Positions 8,808 to 17,106 of a stretch of DNA of 64,000 nucleotides are shown here, piece after piece. The stretch comes from SLQH01 sp964612995 (GTDB lineage: Bacteria; Planctomycetota; UBA11346), in the NCBI GenBank assembly GCA_964612995.1, contig CAZTGE010000002.1:49019-113018 (forward strand), in the 5' to 3' direction. Position 1 is the stretch's first letter; each line of letters starts with the position of its first letter. Position numbers and translations under genes: made by a program. Under the pieces are notes generated by a model that worked only from the letters and a program-made list of their open reading frames with translations, searched no databases and was not told where the DNA came from.

Positions 8808-9950
8808 GTCCACCGCGTCGGTCGCCGGCGGCGCGAACAGGTCGGCAGAAGCCGGCTGGGGTTCGCCGTAGTCCCAGTCCCAGACGAAAAGCTGTTCGCG
8901 TTCGGCATCGTAGGCGGCCCAGCGGCCACGATCGACCCGTCCGGTACCGGGTCGCGCGAGGGCGTAGCCCCAGCGCGGGCCCGCGTGCGGCGCGAACCAC
9001 ACCGGCAGCTCGCCGCCCACCGCCGTGGCCGGCAGGGCGAAAGCCCAGCGCTTGACCGGCGGGGGGGTATCGGGTGCGAGCGGCCGCATGGCGATCTCAG
9101 AGATGAGCTCGTAGGCGCGCGCGCTGTCGAGCCCGTGGATGCGCATGAAATAGCGGAAGCGCTGGGGCTCCTTCTTCCAGGGGAACAGCAGCGCGTCGAT
9201 GCGGGTGACCCCCGGTGGGATCATCTCTTCCGGCAGGCCGAGGGTGCGGGGGTCGAGCCCCGGGGCGTCGTACCAGCCCTCGATATGGGGGTGCTGGTCC
9301 TGCCGCAGGGTGTTGGAGATGTTGCTCGCGAGGTAGTCGACCACCAGTTCGCCACGGCTGAGCGGCGGCGGCTGGATGCCGCGCCGTTTGAACTGCCAGA
9401 GGTGGGCCCGGCCGGTGGCCGGATGGTAGTGCAGATAGGCGCCGAAGAGATAGCCACCCTCTATAGGGGTGACGTAGTAGGAGCCCACGCCGGCTGGATT
9501 CGGCGCCCACCAGTCCGGCACCCGCCAGGGAGAGTCGTCCGCGTCACGCTCCCAGGGAAACCAGTCCGGCGGCAGGTCGTCGACCGGGCGGCGCCGGCCC
9601 GGATTGGTGAAGAACCCCTTGGCGATGTGTTCGATCTCGTTGCCATCGATCAGGCAGTCCATGACCTGGAGTTTCTCGCCTCCGTGCCAGTAGACCCGCA
9701 GGCTGATGTCGTCCCAGGTCTGGGGTGCGTGGGCCTGACGGCGGAAGCCGGGCCGGTCCTTGCCGGCAGCGAATTCCTCGAACAGCTCCTGCGGCGAGAC
9801 GTGACGCAGCTCGATGTCGGGCAGTTCGCCGGAGAACACCTCCTCGCTGCGGTTGCGCCCGACCATGCTCATCAGCTTGAAGGTGATCAGCACGCCGATC
9901 ACCGCGGCGAAGGTGGCGAAGACGGTCTGGTGCGCGTTGCGGCGGGCCAT
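8682..9950 (-). CDS. Membrane-anchored hypothetical protein with acidic tail
   Basis: I do not recognise this 422-residue protein. It has one N-terminal membrane segment (about residues 10-28, TVFATFAAVIGVLITFKLMS), suggesting a signal anchor with the remainder outside the cytoplasm. The body is rich in Trp, Tyr and Pro (for example PPDWFPWERD and WDWDYGEP), consistent with a folded extracytoplasmic domain. The final 45 residues are acidic and low in complexity (EPASRQPEEDEAPEQDPGE), and they are encoded antisense to the end of the TauE-like gene. The gene lies 8 bp downstream of the oxidoreductase gene on the same strand and is probably in its operon. Confidence 0.65.
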   Translation of the reverse strand: MARRNAHQTVFATFAAVIGVLITFKLMSMVGRNRSEEVFSGELPDIELRHVSPQELFEEFAAGKDRPGFRRQAHAPQTWDDISLRVYWHGGEKLQVMDCLIDGNEIEHIAKGFFTNPGRRRPVDDLPPDWFPWERDADDSPWRVPDWWAPNPAGVGSYYVTPIEGGYLFGAYLHYHPATGRAHLWQFKRRGIQPPPLSRGELVVDYLASNISNTLRQDQHPHIEGWYDAPGLDPRTLGLPEEMIPPGVTRIDALLFPWKKEPQRFRYFMRIHGLDSARAYELISEIAMRPLAPDTPPPVKRWAFALPATAVGGELPVWFAPHAGPRWGYALARPGTGRVDRGRWAAYDAEREQLFVWDWDYGEPQPASADLFAPPATDAVDSDPGREQQLDRARAGEGEHGAEEPASRQPEEDEAPEQDPGE

Positions 9951-9958
9951 GGCGGCGA

Positions 9959-11080
9959 TCAGTCGAGGCCGATGCGCTCAGACGACCAGCCGTTGGCGAT
10001 CGCCTGTTGGACGGCGTTCTCGGCCGCGAATCCGAGCTTGGTGGTGCGGAAGCTGTCGGTGGCGCTGTGCAGCGGGGGGCGGCCGTCGCGCATCCGCAGG
10101 CAGAATTCGATGATCATCCGCGGGGTATTGTGGTGCGAGGCGTTGGGATGCTGGTGGCCGAAGTGCTCACTGCGCAGGTAGCGGGTCTCGTGCTCGTCGT
10201 AGTCGAACTGGTTCAGGTGCAGCTGTTCGCGGTAGATTTCGGCCACCGCCGATCCGCCGGTGCCGGTGATCACGATATCGAGCCCGTGACCGGGCACGGC
10301 GTGGTAGTTTGGGGTATGCGGTGCCAGCGGGCGATACCAGGTCGGCGCGATGTTGTGGTAGAGGCTGAAGCTGCCGGTGCAGCCGTTGGCGAAGCGCAGC
10401 TGGAGGTTGACGTGGTCCGGGATCTGCTCGGGGTAGAAACCGATCGAACGCTGTGGCACGAAGGCCTGGAGCTCGGTGACCTCGCCGGCGTAGTAGCGCA
10501 GCAGGTCCAATTCGTGGATCCCGCAGTGGATGATCGGTCCGCCACCGATCTCGGGATTGAGCCGCCAGACCCGCTCCACCGGGGTGTCGGGATCGTCGGG
10601 CCACCAATGGCCGCGGCTGTCGATGATGTCGATGCAGCGCGTCTCGCCGAAGAAGCCCTGTTCCTGCAGTTCCTTGAGTCGCGAGGTCATGGTGCCGTAA
10701 CGGTATTCGAAGCCGATCTGCAGACACCGGCCGCTGGCCCGTTCCGCCGCGAGCATCGCCTCGCAGTCGGGCAGGTTCATGGCCATCGGCTTCTCGCAGA
10801 AGACGTGCAGGCCGGCCTCCAGCGCGGCGGTGGCGAAATCCCGATGCGTCGGGTTGGCCGTGGCGATGACCACCGCCTCTGGCCGACGCTGCGTGTTGGC
10901 GAGCAGATCAGCGAGGTCGGCGTAACCGGCGACGCCGGTATCGACCGCGACGCGTTCACGCCGCTCGACGCTGCGGTTGGTGAAGCCGACCACTTCGAGC
11001 CTCCAGTCGGCCAGCAGACATTTGAGGTAGTTGTGGCCGGCCGGACCGCCGCCCATCACGCAGATCGGATATCGCTCCAT
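9959..11080 (-). CDS. Gfo/Idh/MocA-family NAD(P)-dependent oxidoreductase
   Basis: A 373-residue oxidoreductase that would act on a sugar, inositol or similar polyol. The N-terminal Rossmann fold has the loop MGGGPAGHNYLK (residues 9-20), and the family motif EKPMA is at 96-100. The C-terminal half has the conserved active-site segment GGGPIIHCGIHELDLLRYY, with the catalytic His and Asp spaced as in the family. Length is typical. It sits in a minus-strand run of genes, 63 bp after the zinc-ribbon membrane protein gene and 8 bp before the membrane-anchored hypothetical. The substrate is unknown. Confidence 0.9.
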   Translation of the reverse strand: MERYPICVMGGGPAGHNYLKCLLADWRLEVVGFTNRSVERRERVAVDTGVAGYADLADLLANTQRRPEAVVIATANPTHRDFATAALEAGLHVFCEKPMAMNLPDCEAMLAAERASGRCLQIGFEYRYGTMTSRLKELQEQGFFGETRCIDIIDSRGHWWPDDPDTPVERVWRLNPEIGGGPIIHCGIHELDLLRYYAGEVTELQAFVPQRSIGFYPEQIPDHVNLQLRFANGCTGSFSLYHNIAPTWYRPLAPHTPNYHAVPGHGLDIVITGTGGSAVAEIYREQLHLNQFDYDEHETRYLRSEHFGHQHPNASHHNTPRMIIEFCLRMRDGRPPLHSATDSFRTTKLGFAAENAVQQAIANGWSSERIGLD

Positions 11081-11143
11081 GGGCCGGATGATAGGCCGGT
11101 GGGCGCGATGTACACCGACAGCCGGTGCCGGCGTACGCGTGGC

Positions 11144-12427
11144 TCAGTACGGTGTGGCGGTGACGGTGCAGTCGAAGATGTGCCAGGCGTCGAGGTCTTT
11201 GCCGTCGCGGCGGCCACCGAGATCCGGGAAGCGTAGCAGGCGGCCGGCGTAGCCGAGGCCGCGGTCGCGGCCGGCAGGGGTGAGCAGGGTGCCGTTGCTG
11301 CCTTCGAAGGGACAGAGCTCCATGCGTTGGGGGCCGCGGCCGTTGAGGAACATGGTGCGCAGGAAGTTGCGGCCCATGGCGTCGGTGGCGCCGTGGAGGA
11401 TCCGGTCGAGGACCGCGGCGGCCTCCGGTTGCAGTTCGGTCTGAGCCAGGGCGGTTGCGACCGCGTCGGTGCTCAGGTGGGGGATCTCGCCAGCGGTGAG
11501 CAGCTGTTGCCGGCGCCGCGGGTCGGCCCCGGCGAGTTTGACCTCCGCGCGCTCGGGGATCCAGACGCGCGGAGAATCGAGCAGGATGTGCTCGGCGAGG
11601 TTCTCGCTGATCCACTGCTGTCCGGGGCCGAGGTCGTAGGAGGTGGTCTCGCCGATCTCGGCCTCGTCGAGGTTGGTGAGTACCGGCTGGTTGGGATCGT
11701 AGAGCCACATGCGCTCGCGCAGCGCGCGGATCCGCTGGGTCAGACCGGTCTGTTGCTCGAGCAGGGCGTATTCCCTCAACGCGGTGCGGGCCGGGCCCTC
11801 CCCTCCGGTCAACAAAACGATGAGCAGGACCAGCACCGCAGCGCCGGTGAGAGCGAGCAGCCAGACTTGGGTGGTCCGCGCTTCCTCCTCGCCGGTGCCG
11901 GTGAGCACGGCTGGGCCGATCTCGCGGGTGCCGCTGCCGCTGCTGCGGCCCTGGTCCCGGCCCTTCTGGATCCGCCGGGTCTCGCGCCGGACGGTGTCCG
12001 ATTTGAGCGCCTTGCTGGCGGCCGAGGTCAGCGTCGAGGCCATGGTCCGTCGGGCCTGCTCGTGCTTGCGCCGGATCTCCTCGCTGCGGTGAGTCGTGGT
12101 CTGGCGCGGCGAGGCCGGCGGGCGGGCCGGGGCTGTCGGTTGCTCGACCGCGGCCGCGGCCGCCGCCGCCGCGGCTGCCAGATCGTCCGCGCCGCGGGGC
12201 GGGGCGGGGCGTTCGGGCGCCTGCGGTTGCGGCGGTTGCTGTTGCGCCGGTGGTGGTTCTTGTGCCGCCGGCTGTTGCGGTGCGGCAGGGGCCACGGGGT
12301 CGGCGATGCCGTCCTCGCGCAGGCGGAAGGCGTGTTTGCAGGCGGTGCAGCGCACCGCCCGGCCGACCAACACCGGTTTGAAGGGGTATTCCGCTCCGCA
12401 ATGCGGGCAGTCGAAAGTCGACGCCAT
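11144..12427 (-). CDS. N-terminal zinc-ribbon, single-span membrane protein of unknown function
   Basis: A 427-residue protein. It opens with a zinc-ribbon/MJ0042-like module: CPHCGAEYPF and CTACKHAFRL provide two CxxC pairs within the first 40 residues. A long Pro/Gln/Ala-rich linker follows, including an uninterrupted run of alanines, then a basic stretch and one clear membrane segment at about 187-207 (TTQVWLLALTGAAVLVLLIVLL). The C-terminal 220 residues, presumably outside, form a domain I do not recognise. The zinc-ribbon/linker/single-span arrangement is common in planctomycete and deltaproteobacterial proteins of unknown role. It is probably cotranscribed with the flanking minus-strand genes. 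Confidence 0.75.
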   Translation of the reverse strand: MASTFDCPHCGAEYPFKPVLVGRAVRCTACKHAFRLREDGIADPVAPAAPQQPAAQEPPPAQQQPPQPQAPERPAPPRGADDLAAAAAAAAAAVEQPTAPARPPASPRQTTTHRSEEIRRKHEQARRTMASTLTSAASKALKSDTVRRETRRIQKGRDQGRSSGSGTREIGPAVLTGTGEEEARTTQVWLLALTGAAVLVLLIVLLTGGEGPARTALREYALLEQQTGLTQRIRALRERMWLYDPNQPVLTNLDEAEIGETTSYDLGPGQQWISENLAEHILLDSPRVWIPERAEVKLAGADPRRRQQLLTAGEIPHLSTDAVATALAQTELQPEAAAVLDRILHGATDAMGRNFLRTMFLNGRGPQRMELCPFEGSNGTLLTPAGRDRGLGYAGRLLRFPDLGGRRDGKDLDAWHIFDCTVTATPY

Positions 12428-12491
12428 GCGGGCATGGTGCCCCGGACCGTCTCGGGGCGCAAGATGGATCCCCCGCCCTGGCGGGGCCCTG

Positions 12492-13346
12492 TCAGTCGGA
12501 CCAGTCGCCGTCTGCGAGCATCCGCACCCGGGTGGCGTTCAGGAGTCGCGAACCGGCGTGCAGCGCGCGTACGGCCGGGCTGCTGTGGATGGCGATCGCC
12601 GCCGAAAGCTCCAATGGGGTGCCACCGCTGGCGGCGGCGCAGAGCTCGTCGGCTGGGAGCAGGCCGGTCTCGGCGTCGCGCCGGACGACCAGGAGCTCGA
12701 CCGGCGGCAGGGCGAAGTCGGCCGCGGGGTCGGCCCACAGCGCCGCGGTCCGGGCGCGGTCTGCGTGCAGCAGCACAGTCGCCTCCGGCCAATGGAGTTC
12801 GGGATGACGCTCGCTCGCGGCGTGCCGTTCGCGGCGATAGCGCCACAGCGCCAGGCTGGCCGCCCGGTCGAGCCGGTGCAGATCGCTGCGGTCTGCTGTC
12901 TGGGCGTAGTGCAGCTGCTCCCAGGTGGCGAGCACGCCGGTGCGGTCGAGCGGACCGGGTCCGGGCTCGTCGTTGGCGCCGATGGTGTCTTCGGTGTTGA
13001 GTACCTGCAGGCCCGGCAGGCGGTCGAGCAGCCGTGCGACCAGCCCCAGGGCCTCCACGCAGTGCCAGTGCGGCGTGGCCAGGGGCAGGTGGAGTGCCAA
13101 CGGAACCGCGCGCCAGCCGGGATAGGCCGTGGGCGGATTGATGGTGTCCTCTTCCAGCGGCGGGTTGCCGATGTCGCCGGTGCAGCGGGCGCGGCTGGCC
13201 GGATCGCACCAGGCGAATGGCAGGTAGGCGCCCTGGCGACGGCCGAAGACCATGCCGACCTCAGCGCTGAGCGCGTCCTCCACCTGACTCGAGCTGGTCG
13301 GCGGCTCGACGGTCTCGGGTTCGTAGAACAACAGGTCGAGATTCAC
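12492..13346 (-). CDS. Conserved-looking hypothetical protein, GTG start abutting the Nudix stop
   Basis: A soluble-looking protein of about 284 residues with no motif I can assign and no signal peptide or membrane segment. I chose the GTG at 13346 (VNLDLLFYEPETVE). It lies immediately after the TGA of the Nudix gene, which points to translational coupling; the frame is open further upstream but antisense-like. Tryptophan-rich and acidic motifs such as WHCVEALGLV and VLNTEDTIGAND are visible. Its place in a tightly packed minus-strand cluster suggests a shared transcript rather than a function. Confidence 0.65.
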   Translation of the reverse strand: MNLDLLFYEPETVEPPTSSSQVEDALSAEVGMVFGRRQGAYLPFAWCDPASRARCTGDIGNPPLEEDTINPPTAYPGWRAVPLALHLPLATPHWHCVEALGLVARLLDRLPGLQVLNTEDTIGANDEPGPGPLDRTGVLATWEQLHYAQTADRSDLHRLDRAASLALWRYRRERHAASERHPELHWPEATVLLHADRARTAALWADPAADFALPPVELLVVRRDAETGLLPADELCAAASGGTPLELSAAIAIHSSPAVRALHAGSRLLNATRVRMLADGDWSD

Positions 13347-13347
13347 A

Positions 13348-13779
13348 TCAGCTCCCGGGATACGCCTGGCGGTAGCGATCGAACAGTCGGACCATGCTGG
13401 CGAAGGGCAACAGTGACCGGACCTCGGCCGCCGTGGCCCAGCGGTGGTCGTCGTGTTCATGGCTCAGGCGTACGCGTTCCTGCCGCGTGACCGCGGGGAA
13501 GTAGTGCACCACCTTGTTGCCGTTGCGCCCGCCGCGTCGCACGATGTAGGACAGCTCGAGGGCCGGGCCCTCGACCGCCAACAGGGCGATGCCGGTCTCC
13601 TCGGCGCACTCGCGTAGTGCGGCCGTGGCGAGGGCCTCGTCGGGATCGAGGTGGCCCTTGGGAAAGCCCCAGTTGCCCCATTTGACGTCGTGGATCACCA
13701 GATAGCGCAGCCCATCGGGGGTGGCGCGGCGGAGGATGTACCCGGCAGCGATGCGCGGCAGGCCGGGGATGGCGGGCAT
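13348..13779 (-). CDS. Nudix hydrolase, Ap4A-hydrolase-like
   Basis: A 143-residue Nudix hydrolase that would cleave a nucleoside diphosphate linked to another moiety. The Nudix box is complete: G-HLDPDE-ALATAALRECAEETGI, with the metal-binding REcaEE glutamates. The preceding WGNWGFPKGH is typical of diadenosine-tetraphosphatase (MutT/Ap4A) members, which makes Ap4A or a related dinucleotide the best substrate guess. The start is 1 bp from the stop of the upstream gene, and its stop is adjacent to the GTG of the next gene, so it is the middle gene of a compact operon. Confidence 0.88.
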   Translation of the reverse strand: MPAIPGLPRIAAGYILRRATPDGLRYLVIHDVKWGNWGFPKGHLDPDEALATAALRECAEETGIALLAVEGPALELSYIVRRGGRNGNKVVHYFPAVTRQERVRLSHEHDDHRWATAAEVRSLLPFASMVRLFDRYRQAYPGS

Positions 13780-13780
13780 G

Positions 13781-14197
13781 TCAGTCGCCCTCCAGCAGTG
13801 CGGTGGCCATGGCCGGTGAGAGCTTGGTCATCAGCGTGCCCGGCAGGGTCACCGAGCTGGTCCAGGGCACGGCGTAGCTGACGTCCATCCGTCGGCGGTA
13901 GACCAGGTAGAGCACGCCGCTGGCGGCGACGGCGAGCTCGACCGATTCGAGCGCGTACATGGTGTCGATGTCGGCATCGGCGGTGAGTACCGCGAGCTGC
14001 AGCCGGGCCGGCCGGGCGGTGGTGGTGGCGATGTCGATGATCTCGGGCGTCGCCTGTGCGGCCGCGGTCAGGGCGCTGCGCAGCTCGCTTTCGAGCGTAT
14101 CGCGCAGCGGAGGCGGATAGGGGCGCTCGCGCCAGCGCTGGAGCACCTGCGCCAGCAGGGCCTGCAGGGGGTCACCCGGTTCCGCCGTCTCACTCAT
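13781..14197 (-). CDS. Hypothetical protein, 138 residues
   Basis: Short soluble-looking protein beginning MSETAEPGDPLQALLAQVL; the ATG at 14197 was preferred over the long open extension upstream, which lies antisense to the DUF3859 gene. A helical N-terminal half is followed by an alternating hydrophobic, probably beta, C-terminal half (ARLQLAVLTADADIDTMYAL, then VELAVAASGVLYLVYRRRM). I cannot assign a family. It is first in a tight minus-strand operon with the Nudix hydrolase and faces the divergent DUF3859 gene 93 bp away, so a promoter region is likely between 14198 and 14290. Confidence 0.6.
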   Translation of the reverse strand: MSETAEPGDPLQALLAQVLQRWRERPYPPPLRDTLESELRSALTAAAQATPEIIDIATTTARPARLQLAVLTADADIDTMYALESVELAVAASGVLYLVYRRRMDVSYAVPWTSSVTLPGTLMTKLSPAMATALLEGD

Positions 14198-14290
14198 GCT
14201 GCGATTCTGCTCCGCGCTGCGCCAGCACAACCCTGTCCGGGAAGCGCGCTGCGGGTTTGACCGGCCGGGCACGGGCTCGAGACTGCCGGG

Positions 14291-14683
14291 ATGGGATCGC
14301 GAGCTTCGGTGCGTCTGGAGAGCCACGGTATCTATGCGACCTGGACCGGCGATCGTCGGCGGGTGCCGCAGATTCTCGAATTCACCGAGGTCGTGCCCGC
14401 TCGCGTGGGCATCGAGTTCGGCTGCGTGGTCCGCTTGCGCGGCTACAAGGGCAAGGTGCTCGACTGGCGCATCGCCCATCCACCCTTTCGTGACAGTGAC
14501 GGTCGCCGCACACCGGATTTCACCGGCGAGGAGCACGTGCGCACCAACGACTACGCCTTCTACCTTGGCGATGCGGTCTGGGAGCCCTGCGACGACAAGC
14601 TCGGCGGCTGGACCATGTCGGTCGACTGTCAGGGCGAACGGCTCGCTACGGTGACCTTCCACGTGGTGCCGGACACCGCCTGA
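14291..14683 (+). CDS. DUF3859-family protein
   Basis: A 130-residue protein matching the pattern of DUF3859, a small uncharacterised bacterial family: an early IYATWTGDRRRVP segment, a central GIEFGCVVRLRGYKGK strand region, and a conserved end containing EPCDDKLGGWTMSVDCQGE. It has no signal peptide and looks like a compact beta-rich domain. Its function is unknown. It is a single gene, divergent from the Nudix operon and convergent with the SpoIIAA-like gene. Confidence 0.72.
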   Translation: MGSRASVRLESHGIYATWTGDRRRVPQILEFTEVVPARVGIEFGCVVRLRGYKGKVLDWRIAHPPFRDSDGRRTPDFTGEEHVRTNDYAFYLGDAVWEPCDDKLGGWTMSVDCQGERLATVTFHVVPDTA

Positions 14684-14705
14684 CGCGGGCTGCGGCCGGC
14701 AGTGC

Positions 14706-15074
14706 TCAGCCCTGCGCGACCCAGGCCTCGGCCTTGCTCCGGTCGAGGAAGGCCTTGAGTCGCAGCGGCGAGGTGGTCCAGAGCATCTCGTACATCTTGG
14801 CCATGCCGAAGATCATGGTGGTCGGGCAGAGGATGGCGCAGCGTGGGTGGCCGATGATCTTGGCCTCGGCCGCCTGGAACTGCGGCAGGGCGGCGCGGTA
14901 GTCGGCGCTGAGTTTGATTTCATTGCTGTGCGACAGGTCCCAGAACTCGTTCTGCCCCCGATAGGCCGGATCGTCGTAGATCGCGTTCATGGTCGCGATG
15001 ACCTCCGGGAACAGGATGCGCGCGGGGGCGTGAATGGTGACACGATCGTCAGCGGGGTCGAAGCTGTAGTCCAC
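14706..15074 (-). CDS. SpoIIAA/STAS-like small protein
   Basis: A 122-residue protein starting at a GTG at 15074 with a strong upstream ribosome-binding site (gaggagga). It has the alternating strand/helix pattern of SpoIIAA/STAS-like proteins (VDYSFDPADDRVTIHAPARI, then AKIIGHPRCAILCPTTMIFG and a C-terminal RLKAFLDRSKAEAW helix), as in proteins that bind or sense via a small alpha/beta fold. The 5' end overlaps the PadR-like gene by 26 bp, so the three genes at 14706-15728 form one operon. The family assignment is moderate; the role is not known. Confidence 0.6.
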   Translation of the reverse strand: MDYSFDPADDRVTIHAPARILFPEVIATMNAIYDDPAYRGQNEFWDLSHSNEIKLSADYRAALPQFQAAEAKIIGHPRCAILCPTTMIFGMAKMYEMLWTTSPLRLKAFLDRSKAEAWVAQG

Positions 15075-15513
15075 GGTGGTCCTCCTCGGTATCAGCGCGG
15101 GGGTCCGGGGCGGCATCGAGCGTGGCGGCGAGTGCGCTCCGGACCTGCGCCAGCTGCGTAGCGTAGCGTTCCAGCGTGGCGGACCACACCTGAAGGCAAT
15201 GCCGGCCCCGATCGGTCAGCGCGTAGCGATGACGCGCCGGCCCCGCCTCGCCGCTCTGCCAGCGCGAGCGTGCCAGCCCGTCACTTGCCAGGCGTCGCAG
15301 CAGACGGTAGACGCCGGCGCTGTCCGGGGCGGTGCCGGCGAGGGTCGGCCAGTCGGCGAGTTCGGCCACGATGCGGTAGCCATGGCGTTCGCCTGCGGCC
15401 AGCCGCAACAGGATGCCGAGGTGCAGCAGGCGGTCGAGGTTGCGGCCGGTGCAGGAGCAGGCGTCGGGGTCGGGGCAAGGGTCCGCAGCGGAATCCGTCG
15501 GATCCGCGCTCAT
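15049..15513 (-). CDS. PadR-family transcriptional regulator
   Basis: A 154-residue winged-helix regulator. The core (about residues 25-100) has PadR features: GILLRLAAGERHGYRIVAEL for the first helices, then a VYRLLRRLASDGLARSRW recognition helix and HRYALTDRGRHCLQVWSATL for the wing and dimerisation helix. The extreme N-terminus is unusual, with four cysteines in CPDPDACSCTG, which might bind metal. Its ATG overlaps the stop of the upstream zinc-ribbon gene by 4 bp (ATGA), and its 3' end overlaps the SpoIIAA-like gene. It probably regulates its own operon. Confidence 0.75.
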   Translation of the reverse strand: MSADPTDSAADPCPDPDACSCTGRNLDRLLHLGILLRLAAGERHGYRIVAELADWPTLAGTAPDSAGVYRLLRRLASDGLARSRWQSGEAGPARHRYALTDRGRHCLQVWSATLERYATQLAQVRSALAATLDAAPDPRADTEEDHRGLQLRPR

Positions 15514-15728
15514 TCGCTGTCCGCCGCGTCGCGCCGCAGCGTGGCCCCGGCCTTGCGCCCGAGCAGCTTGCGCAGCATCCCATGGGCGTAGCGGTCCTGC
15601 TCCAGGTCGACGATCTCTTCGGAGCCGTCGCGGACGTAGCCGCAGGGGCAGCGCTCCACGCTCAACAGCAGCAGCGCGCCGCACCAGGGGCAGACCCAGC
15701 GCTTGCCGGTATGCACGGGGATGGCCAT
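15510..15728 (-). CDS. Small zinc-ribbon protein
   Basis: A 72-residue protein with a four-cysteine zinc ribbon near the start (CPWCGALLLLSVERCPCGYV, residues about 13-32), then a helix rich in charged residues (DLEQDRYAHGMLRKLLGRK). The ATG at 15728 is preferred because the ribbon then sits at the N-terminus; the frame is open upstream. Its TGA overlaps the ATG of the PadR-like gene. No enzymatic motif is present. Confidence 0.62.
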   Translation of the reverse strand: MAIPVHTGKRWVCPWCGALLLLSVERCPCGYVRDGSEEIVDLEQDRYAHGMLRKLLGRKAGATLRRDAADSE

Positions 15729-15780
15729 GGGCGCAGCATACCGTCGCCGCCGGGAGGGTCTACGTGCGAAGACAGGGGTT

Positions 15781-17106
15781 TCACGGCCTGGCGCGCCCGT
15801 CACCGGTGGCGAGCAGGCGGTAACGCGAATCCAGGCGCAGGTCGAGCGTCAGGCGGGTTTCGTCGCGTTCGATGCTCAAAGCGAAGGGCGTCCCGGCCCA
15901 GAAGCGGTCGCTGAGGATCAGTTCGCGTTGGATGCGCCGCAGGTCGAGCAGGTTGCGCACGCGCTGGTCATCGATGGCGTGGATGCGATCGCCGACGCGC
16001 AACGCGACCGCGGCCGCGGGCGACCCCGGCAGCACCCGGTCCACGATCACCGGTTCCTCGACCAGGCGGTTGCGCAGCAGCCGTCGCAACAGCTGGCGCC
16101 GGGCATCGGCCGCTTCGGGCAGGCGCAGGGCGAAGCCCCAGTGGCCGGGGTCGTGGGCGCCGAGCACGACCGGCAGGCTGCGGGTCTCGGCTTCGCGCAC
16201 CAGCTCGAGCACGACCTGCTCGCCGGCAGGGTAGGTGCCGATGATCCCGCGCAGCCGGTTGAGGTTGCGCACCGGGCGGCCATCGAGGCCGACCACCCGA
16301 TCGCCAGCGCGCAACCCGGCGCGAGCGGCCGGGCTGTCGGGGCGGACCGTCATGATCTCGGCGCCGTCGGCGAGGGTGTCGTCGTCGTCGTCGCGGCCGA
16401 CCAGCCCGGCCAGATGGGCGTGACGGACCACCCCGCCGTCGGCCGCGCGCAGTCCGGGCAGGAAGCGGGCGATCTGGTTGGCCGGGATGGCCATGCCCAC
16501 GCCGGTGTTGGCACGGGCGCCGTGCCGGGTGCTGATGCGACCGTTGATGCCTGCGAGACGTCCGGCGAGGGTCAACAACGGGCCACCGGAATTGCCCGGG
16601 TTGATCGCCGCATCAGTCTGGATCGCGCTGCTGTAGGCGCCCTGGTAGCGCTCGCGGCAGCTGATGATCCCCCGGCTGACGGCGGGATCGCCATCGAGAT
16701 CCATCGCCCCGAAGGGATTGCCGAGCGCGATCACGCTCTGGCCCACGCGCAGCGCATCAGAGTCGGCCAGCTCGACGTAGGGGCTGTCGGCGAGAGCGTC
16801 GATACGCAACAGCGCGATGTCGCCACGCGGGTCGGTGCCGAGCAGCTCCGCCTCGCCGAAACCGCCATGGTGTCGGACCGTGAAGCGCCGCTGGCCGCGC
16901 CCGTAGCCATCGGCGATGACGTGGTGGTTGGTGAGCATGGCCCCGTCGGCATCGATGGTCACGCCGCTGCCGCCGGCGATGAGCACGAAGGCAGGGCGGT
17001 AGCGTGCGCTCAGCGCGACCCAGGCCGCGTCGCGGGTGCGCGCGGCCTCGCTCGCCACGAGCGGCGCGCCGAGAGCTATGAGCAGAGCCAGTGCGAGGTG
17101 GCTCAT
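15781..17106 (-). CDS. HtrA/Deg-type serine protease with two PDZ-like domains (locus 2)
   Basis: A 441-residue secreted trypsin-fold protease, paralogous to the one at 514-1767. It has a short signal peptide (MSHLALALLIALGAPLVASEA). The triad is intact: His in TNHHV (62), Asp in DPRGDIALL (96) and Ser in NPGNSGGPLL (173). A first PDZ with SPAARAGLRAGDRVVGLDG lies at about 250-325, and a second with GSPAAAVALRVGDRIHAIDD at about 355-430. The stretch between protease and PDZ carries an aspartate run (GRDDDDDTLAD). The ATG overlaps the stop of the upstream pseudoprotease gene by 4 bp, indicating coupled translation. Expected location is the periplasm. Confidence 0.9.
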   Translation of the reverse strand: MSHLALALLIALGAPLVASEAARTRDAAWVALSARYRPAFVLIAGGSGVTIDADGAMLTNHHVIADGYGRGQRRFTVRHHGGFGEAELLGTDPRGDIALLRIDALADSPYVELADSDALRVGQSVIALGNPFGAMDLDGDPAVSRGIISCRERYQGAYSSAIQTDAAINPGNSGGPLLTLAGRLAGINGRISTRHGARANTGVGMAIPANQIARFLPGLRAADGGVVRHAHLAGLVGRDDDDDTLADGAEIMTVRPDSPAARAGLRAGDRVVGLDGRPVRNLNRLRGIIGTYPAGEQVVLELVREAETRSLPVVLGAHDPGHWGFALRLPEAADARRQLLRRLLRNRLVEEPVIVDRVLPGSPAAAVALRVGDRIHAIDDQRVRNLLDLRRIQRELILSDRFWAGTPFALSIERDETRLTLDLRLDSRYRLLATGDGRARP

